This document shows, piece by piece, positions 54,401-60,400 of a stretch of 64,000 bases of DNA. The position numbers and the translations under genes are program-made. The notes under the pieces were generated by a model. The model did not search any database and was not told the DNA's origin. It saw only the letters and a program-made list of their open reading frames with translations. Within the stretch, counting starts at the first letter, position 1. Each line of letters begins with the position of its first letter. Source of the DNA: Amphiura filiformis (taxonomy: Eukaryota > Echinodermata > Ophiuroidea > Amphilepidida > Amphiuridae); the NCBI RefSeq assembly GCF_039555335.1, contig NC_092642.1:19596382-19660381 (forward strand), given 5' to 3'.

Positions 54401-57400
54401 GTGATACCTACCGTGTGACTGTATCAGAAGATGCAACAGTTGGAGGTATGTGTTTTTTAAGATGTTACAAAAAGTGCAAAAATTTTTAAACAAAATTAAT
54501 AGTTACACAAATTTCATACCACTAAATAGTGGATTTTTCAAATTTGCTGAAAAATGTTACTAATTTTGAATTTATACCATCATTGTTCCAGAACTTGTAC
54601 TAACACTAACTGCAACCGACGCAGACAAGCCGGGTGATCCTAACTCTGTAATCGATTATCGCATCACAAGTGGGTCGCAAGATCAGTTCCGTATTGAAGT
54701 AGACACTGGCGCAATACTGGTGAATGACGTATTAGACCGGGAAGCTATGGGTGGTGACTATTACATCCTAGAGGTAGTGGCAACAGACAGGGGGATTGTG
54801 CAGCTGGTTGGATACTGCGAAGTCCTAGTGAATATCACAGATGTAAATGATGTGGCACCAATTTTTGAACCAGTCCAACCAATCAGTATTGATGAAGGTA
54901 AGGAAACCAATTAAGGGCTCAGATAGTGATGTTTGCACAGTATTTCTTTGTGGGACCTGAGAGAATATTAGACATACCAAATTGCATTCTGAATATGAGG
55001 AATGTCCTTCTGATATCAAATAATTTTTATTTTTTGAAATTGATGATATAATTCAAATTTTATGGCAAATTAAAAATTCTTGAGTATTTCCTAGTATGTT
55101 ATTGGTGGTATTTACCTACAAATACCGATATTTCCCACCCGGTTATAGTTGCGTTATACACACAAAAAAAAATACTAGTATTACAAGTACTTTATAAAAC
55201 ATGATCTATATCCATGGCATCTTTTTTAAAAACAGTTCTTGTTTACATTAAACAGTCTTCAAAGTAAATTTGATAAATTGAATGATATGTACATAAAGTG
55301 TATGTAGCTGGGAGGAAAAGCTGATCATCAATTGGAAATTTTGACCATTCATATTGTAGATATACATGATGTGTTCTGAGGTCCCACAAAAATACTGTGC
55401 AAAGAAGGGTGACCGACCCCTTTATAAGTTGCACAAACAGTCTGGTCTGACTGCCTGCCTGATCAGGAAATACTGCCGAGTCAGGCAGCACGTTGCTTGC
55501 GCAGGCAACACAGGCTTTGGTAACCCTTCTGAATTTGACAGACTAAGGACTAACTAAGGACTAAATTGTTCATGGTGATTTTATAAAAGATCTGTGGAAA
55601 TTTTACTTTGACACACATGAACTACATGTAAGTTGACAATTTTGCAGCAGGCGAAAAAAATTCCACCGGGAGGAAAATAATTTGAATAACAAAACAATTT
55701 CTAACGGTTTAAAAAAAATGTAATTTAAATATGCAAATTACCTTTATTTTAACTAAAATTGATGAAAAAATACTACTGATTGTACATCCATTGATAATTT
55801 GATATATTTTACCTACTTCTTTACTCTAAACCAAGAAATAATGGTATATTAAAAGATGCTCTATTTGAAATAAAGCATTGCATTGTGAGATACCATGTTG
55901 CCTGCGCAGGCAACATGCTGCCTGACTTGGCAGTATTTCCTGATCAGGCAGTCGAACCAAGACTGACAAAAGGGCTGATGCATAGTGTATTATTTTTTAT
56001 TGTAGAAGACATTGTTTTCTACTCCCTGTTGCCATTCTTGGTTATCCAATGTGATTTTACAATTAAGTGATTACCTTTATTTCATATTTTGTTGTGTGTT
56101 TAAAACAAAGTTCCCCCAAAATGTTAATAAGACTTGCATTTGCTGTTAAAATTTAGGTGATCAAATTTTTTTATAAGTGCCCCCCTTTCAAAAAACTTGG
56201 ATTCACCCCTGGCTAATTCAATGCAATTTAAATACCCATTCAGTGATCCCAGCAAACATGAAAAAAGGATGAAATACCCTGCACACAAGTACAACCCTAA
56301 CCCTAATTATAACTCTAATCCTAACCCACCCGAATTATAACCCTAAACCTAACCCACCCTAATTATAACCCTAATCCTAGCCCTAATTATAACCCTAACC
56401 CTAAAACACTGGGTGTGAAGGGTATACCAGAATTATACCGAAATGAAAAATCTGGCAAAAAAAAAATAGAAAAACAGCAGTATTGACAAAGTTGAAGCCC
56501 CATTCAAATACATGTAGCTAATTACTCTACTTTAAGGATACGATACATGATTTACTGACAAGTGACTCATTTCGGAATTTTGAATTTTGAAGAAAAAAAA
56601 ATTTCCACAGGCTTTGTTGGGATTCGAACCAGCGATTCGGGACTTCCTTTGATTACGCGTCTAGCGCTTTACCGCTCGGCCACGGTGGCAGTTGAGTGGA
56701 GGAGTGTAATGATAAATGATAAATCTCATAATGCCATCTTTAGCCTTTTGTTTACTAAAAAAAGACGCGTTTGGAAAGATAGATTAGCCGTTTTATGCAT
56801 AAAGAGCACGAACGCTTGGGAAAGGTTTCAAACAAATAATAAAGACACTGATGTGATGATGAAATTATGTAAGTCGGGAAATATCTGCGTCGCAATGTTT
56901 TGTTTCGGTTTTAGGAATTTGACCTTAAAATTTACGACTTCATGACATTATCATTCGAAATCAACAAAAGATATTTCAACAGTATATGGCCTCATTCTTT
57001 CTCTAGAATGTTTTGTACATGTATGTAAAATAGCTTCAACAATGGTTCGCTGCATAATGGTAAAAACAGCCTTGACCTAAAAAAGGGTGAGAGGTACCAT
57101 ATTTACCGATTCAGGCTAAATTTAAAATTGATATAAAACGTTTGTTTTTTGATCGATTACAAAAATTAATTTTTGTCATATAAAGAAATTGTGTCTGGCG
57201 TGAATTACACTACAGTTTTTTATTCTTAGGGCTCTTTAACTTCTTCAAATAATTTTTTAATGATAGAGTGAATCCCTGGCCCTCTATAATTACGCACAAA
57301 AGATCGAGTCCCCTTGAGTAGGAAAATAATAACAGATTCATATAAAATGTCTTATTTTGTCTTAAATACATGGCTTTCATCTTTTAGCAGGCTGTGAAAA

Positions 57401-60400
57401 TAGCACATCTGTGACACTATCAAAGATGCCAATTTTGATGATTTTTACGATCCTACGGATCTAGTTGCCCGGTATGTAAGTCTATCACCAAGTATACCGG
57501 ACCAAAATAATGCACACTGGGAACATTTTCATTTAACCCTCCCCCAGACAATTGGCTTGGGGAATGCATTCTGCATTGGATATAACAATCTTTGCAAGCT
57601 TGGAGACATTTGTTTTTGCCATATCTAACCATTCCTAACATAAAATGTTTTAAATTAGATTACCCGACCGGTAAACATCCGCCTCTTCTACACGTAATTG
57701 CCAATGACCCGGATCTCACAGCAGACCTACGCTATTCCATTGATACTGACAACATAGAGGCTATAGATGAGAATGGCGTAGAATTGGACCCAGCTGATTT
57801 CGTATTTCAATTTGGTGTTGTTGAAACTACTGGTGGGTTATATATGAATCATAGTCTGGACCGTGAGGTTGCCGCCTCCTTTGTTCTTCCTCTGTGGGTG
57901 GAAGATATAGATTACAATCCACAAGATCCTGGTGATGACCCTCAGATGGATGAGGGTAAGTATTATACAGGGATGTAAGTTTTCCGTTTATTTTTGCAGA
58001 TTTCCAGGTGGTTTTTTTCCGGATCGGCAATCCGGAATTTTTCCAGTGATTTTTTTTTCTGGAACTGAATAATGATATGTCATATAATAAGAGAGAAAAA
58101 ATTTTTAGGGGGATGATACCATCATAGCCCGTTCCCCGATCCCTTGCATTCGCTAAAAAGATAGTGCTCCGATCAAGCATTTTCCTTGCACGCATTGCTT
58201 GTACCATTTCAGGTTATTTCAACAGCTACTTACATCCTTGATAATAACATCACATCCACTCAAGTATGACAATGTAGACATGTGTGACAAAAAAAATTGA
58301 AAATGACTGAAATGTGACCTGCTACCACAAAATGAGCGTAAAGTTGGAAGTTGGGAGTTTTAAGACATCCCGGCTGCTGCGTGGGTTTCACACGTACCAT
58401 GTTCAAGCCAATAGTGTGTCTGTATGTCCTTTGTGAATGGGGGCACAATGGACCATTCACAAAGAACATGCTACTGGCTTATACAGGTTCGCGACAAACA
58501 AAGAACATCAACTCAGCAGCAAGGATGTCTCGAAAACTACCAATTTGCAACTTTCATTTCATGGTAGCAGGTCACAAATGTTTTGGAAGGCCAGGAGCCT
58601 CAGGGCAGGAGGTTGACAACAATCATGCTCAAATTGTTTAGATTTGGGCGGTTTAGGCTACCTTAATTGCACAGGCCCATTCTGGGTTTTGGGTATCTTG
58701 AACATGATGAAGGCTTCAACATAAAAAGTTTTGAGACATATTCTCAAAATATCAAGAGCTATCTCAAAAGCCACTGAACTGGGCTTGTTTGTACTCATTT
58801 TAATGTATTTTTCATGCTGATTCCAAATGTGGTCATCAAAATGTACAAATCTGAAATTTGTTAATTTTTAAAGAAAATTTGGAACATGTTGTTTGCAGAC
58901 GACACCTGTGACTGTGTGAAGAGGGTTAACATTGTTGTATGTACTATAACTTGTTTCATCTCAAGTTTAATTGGAAGTAATGTACAATTGTATTTCGCTC
59001 GCCGCAGTATCAAATCATGCACATAAAGTTAAACGCACTGAGTGGTACTAGTACGCTCTCGTGAAAAATTGAGTTAGCTTGATATTCCCCTGGACAAGGA
59101 ACTTACTGCTAATTTGTCTCGTTGTAACCGGTACGAAACTCGGGGAGCTGATCCTGGTTGCGATGGTTATTTGTGGAATGTTTAGGGTGTGCGCTCTTGA
59201 AGCAGCAAAGTCCCTGATTTGTAGTTTAATGGTTTATGGAATGATGTGGGGCCGTAGCCCGGGGGGATCACTCACATAAATAGTCTGTACGCATGCGTGA
59301 CCAAAAAACAAGTAAAAGGGGTGTTTTTTAGGCAAGGCAAGTTACGCAAGATGACGCGCATTTAGGGTCTAAAACACTGATTTTCAAGAAAAAGTGTAGT
59401 TTTCTGAAACTGGACAACTTGTTTAGGGTAACTTTTTTTGGTAAATTACGAGTCCAAAAAGGGTGCATTTGTTGCATTTTCACCAGCCAAAATCTCATTA
59501 GGGGGTAAATTCTGTATTAAATTACCTTATTAAGGGGCTAAATTTGCTGGTAGGGTAAAACTCGCTTAGGGGGTGTTTGAAAAAATTTGGTCACGCATGC
59601 ATACACTGTCATATTTGAGTGGCCCCCCGGGGGGCCGTAGTGGTCAGCGACAACCTGTAAAGTGTGCTGAGGCTTGTGGATCAACGCCTAGGCGTTGTGC
59701 CTGTGCGTAGCGCACTATAAATCAGTGCGCTTTTTTTTTTTTAGTGTACATGCACACATACAGTGGCGGTTTGTCGGCACACTTGTGGCGCAAGAGCGAA
59801 AAAGCATTGATGTCACTACCATACTTGAGGAGAAACCAATTATAAGCTTATCTCTTACTACAACTTGTTTATTTCAGTATCCCTCTCAATAACGGTACTT
59901 GATGTCAACGACAACACTCCATTATTCCTTAATACTCCATACATATTTAGTGTCAACGAAAATGAGGAAATAGGTGCAGTCATATCAGCTGAGATAAGTG
60001 CATCTGATCCAGATTTAGGTGACAGTGGTATTGTTGTGTACTCCAAGCAGAGTGGTTCTGGTTTTGATTATGTGGAGATTAACTCAGAAACAGGTAGGAT
60101 GTTACATTTGTATTTTTGTTTTCCTGTCAAAATCACTGGAATATTACTAGCGCTAAATTAGAGCTAGGGTTCAGTTGAAATGTTGCAACCCTCCATGCTG
60201 TAGTTTATACTAATCAAAGCTTATAGACCACTTGACATATGTGATGTCATTGCCCGACAGTATACGCACAAATTATGGCAATTTCCATTGTTCTTTGCCC
60301 TGCAGTGTGCGTACACATCGTAGTTTGCTCAGGGCATGTGCATTTTAAATTGACCAGCACATTTCATATAGTACAAGAAAGCATTGAACAGTGGAGCGGT

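Larger units (their letters stand above)
54898..57658. other. Intron 18
   Basis: Two adjoining foldbacks (54911-55424 and 55416-55978), a telomere-like tract (56293-56405) and a tRNA-like sequence (56608-56692). 55980-56290 and 56700-57650 are AT-rich and unrecognised. Confidence 0.6.
57956..59877. other. Intron 19
   Basis: Foldbacks at 58313-58576 and 59256-59636, an old repeat at 58720-58930 and a reversed SINE-like copy at 59655-59735. The remainder is AT-rich. Confidence 0.6.
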
